Shown: piece by piece, positions 62,992 through 64,000 of the stretch | Layout: each line of letters starts with the position of its first letter | Position numbering within the stretch: the stretch's first letter is position 1 | DNA from: Kosmotoga arenicorallina S304 | GTDB lineage: Bacteria > Thermotogota > Thermotogae > Petrotogales > Kosmotogaceae | Reading direction: 5' to 3' | NCBI RefSeq assembly: GCF_001636545.1 | Contig: NZ_JFHK01000002.1 | Span: forward strand, 186,001-250,000 | Length of the DNA: 64,000 nucleotides | Made by a program: the position numbers and the translations under genes | Notes under the pieces: model-generated | Seen by the model: the letters and a program-made list of their open reading frames with translations, nothing else | What the model was told of the DNA's origin: nothing | Databases searched by the model: none

Positions 62992-64000
62992 ATGAAAGGT
63001 ACGTTTTACGTTACCACGCCGATTTATTACATAAACTCTGAACCTCATATTGGCTCAGCATATACGACAATTGTGGCTGACGTTGTCGCGAGGTATAAAA
63101 GGCTCGACGGTTATGATGTCTTTTTTCTGACCGGTACTGATGAACACGGGCAAAAAGTTCTTCAAGCAGCTGAAGCAAGAGGTATGTCACCCCAGCAATT
63201 TTGTGATGAACTTGCTGGAAAATTCAAGAAACTATGGGAAGAGCTAAAAATAACTAATAACTATTTTGTTCGCACAACTGATGAAACTCACATGAAAACG
63301 GTTCAGTACTTTATCGATAAAATGAAGGGAAATGGCGATATTTATAAAGGCCAATATGAAGGCTGGTACTGCGTCCCCTGCGAAACTTTCTGGACCGAAG
63401 AAGATGTTGGAAGTGAAAGAATCTGTCCCTCCTGTGGAAGAGAAGTAAAGAAAGTCAAAGAGGAAAATTATTTTTTCAGGCTTTCGAAATACAATGATGC
63501 TCTTTTGAAGCTTTTCAAGGAAAATCCCGAATTTGTTCAGCCAGATTTCAGGCGCAATGAAATGCTGAAAATTCTTGAGGATGGCTTAAGAGATCTCAGC
63601 ATAACAAGAACCTCATTCAAATGGGGAGTTCCCATGCCCGATGACCCTGAACATGTGATATACGTTTGGGTTGACGCTTTAATTAACTACATAAGCGCTA
63701 TTGGTTATCCCCATGATATGGAAAAGTTTGAAAAATACTGGCCAGCAGATGTACACCTGATAGGAAAGGAAATCAACCGTTTTCATTCGCTGATATGGCC
63801 AGCGATGCTCATGTCAGCAGGACTTCCCCTTCCAAAACAGATATTTGCCCATGGCTGGTTAACGGTAAATGGTCAAAAGATTTCAAAATCTCTTGGTAAC
63901 GCAATAGATCCAAGGGAATTCGTCAAGACATACGGAAATGACGCTGTTCGATATTACCTGCTGAAAGATATTCAATTCGGACGTGATGGAGATTTTTCAG
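62992..64000 (+). CDS. metG: Methionyl-tRNA synthetase, 5' part
   Basis: The frame is open to the right edge (336 complete codons). It has the HIGH-type motif PIYYINSEPHIGSAYTT at residue 10, a CxxC...CxxC zinc knuckle (CVPC and CPSC) near residue 127, YVWVDALINYISAIGYP, and the KMSKS-type motif GQKISKSLGN near residue 300. The zinc form with two CxxC halves marks the bacterial/archaeal four-Cys type. GGAGGTG precedes the ATG. The C-terminal anticodon and tRNA-binding parts lie beyond the window. Confidence 0.97.
   Translation, partial: MKGTFYVTTPIYYINSEPHIGSAYTTIVADVVARYKRLDGYDVFFLTGTDEHGQKVLQAAEARGMSPQQFCDELAGKFKKLWEELKITNNYFVRTTDETHMKTVQYFIDKMKGNGDIYKGQYEGWYCVPCETFWTEEDVGSERICPSCGREVKKVKEENYFFRLSKYNDALLKLFKENPEFVQPDFRRNEMLKILEDGLRDLSITRTSFKWGVPMPDDPEHVIYVWVDALINYISAIGYPHDMEKFEKYWPADVHLIGKEINRFHSLIWPAMLMSAGLPLPKQIFAHGWLTVNGQKISKSLGNAIDPREFVKTYGNDAVRYYLLKDIQFGRDGDFS

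Overview
The window looks like chromosomal DNA of a thermophilic or moderately thermophilic member of the Thermotogae, most likely a Kosmotoga or Mesotoga relative. The basis is indirect: moderate GC; strong GGAGG-type ribosome sites with frequent GTG and TTG starts; tightly overlapped genes; a 59-residue ferredoxin whose six cysteines sit exactly as in Thermotoga maritima ferredoxin; an aminotransferase/serA pair and a ptb/buk/2-oxoacid:ferredoxin oxidoreductase operon of a kind known from Thermotoga. No rRNA or tRNA lies in the window, so the assignment is inference. I saw no transposase, integrase or CRISPR array, and gene density is close to 97 percent.

Layout. 1-6.1 kb: the 3' end of a type II secretion/type IV pilus ATPase, then a five-gene operon for ornithine fermentation (ord-ortA-ortB-oraS-oraE; B12- and PLP-dependent). 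6.1-9.4 kb: PP-loop ATPase, HAD phosphatase and lnt. 9.5-16.1 kb, minus strand: a Fur-family regulator with pheS-pheT-suhB, and an ECF sigma / membrane anti-sigma / RseB-like trio. 16.2-18.3 kb: an M18 aminopeptidase interrupted by one frameshift, and nth. 18.2-20.9 kb, minus strand: a thiamine ABC transporter (thiB-thiP) under a TPP riboswitch with its own terminator. 21-26.1 kb: mfd, mnmE and a membrane protein. 26.2-33.7 kb, minus strand: a nine-gene amino-acid fermentation operon (aminotransferase, two butyrate kinases around ptb, a P-loop protein, ferredoxin and the three subunits of a 2-oxoacid:ferredoxin oxidoreductase). 33.9-39.1 kb: SLC13/ArsB-type permease, aminotransferase, serA, ferredoxin and dnaA. 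39.1-41.0 kb, minus strand: gpsA and trmB. 41.2-62.9 kb: an almost gapless plus-strand run of housekeeping genes (hpt, recG, rsmD, ileS), a soluble histidine kinase with a single-receiver regulator, and an envelope polysaccharide block (giant SLBB protein, CpsB-type phosphatase, Wzz/BY-kinase, ZIP transporter, O-antigen-ligase-like protein). metG runs off the right edge.

How it fits together. The metabolic genes point to a peptide and amino-acid fermenter. Ornithine would be cleaved to alanine and acetyl-CoA. Other amino acids would be transaminated, oxidised by a TPP-dependent ferredoxin-reducing enzyme to acyl-CoA, and cashed in for ATP through acyl phosphate. The riboswitch-controlled thiamine importer would feed that TPP enzyme.

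The most unusual object is the 1727-residue exported SLBB protein (51266-56449). It has a Poly_export domain followed by about 20 tandem SLBB-like units of two sequence classes, next to a tyrosine kinase/phosphatase pair. It may be an extra-long polysaccharide export or envelope-spanning element suited to the large periplasm under the Thermotogae toga; this is a hypothesis.
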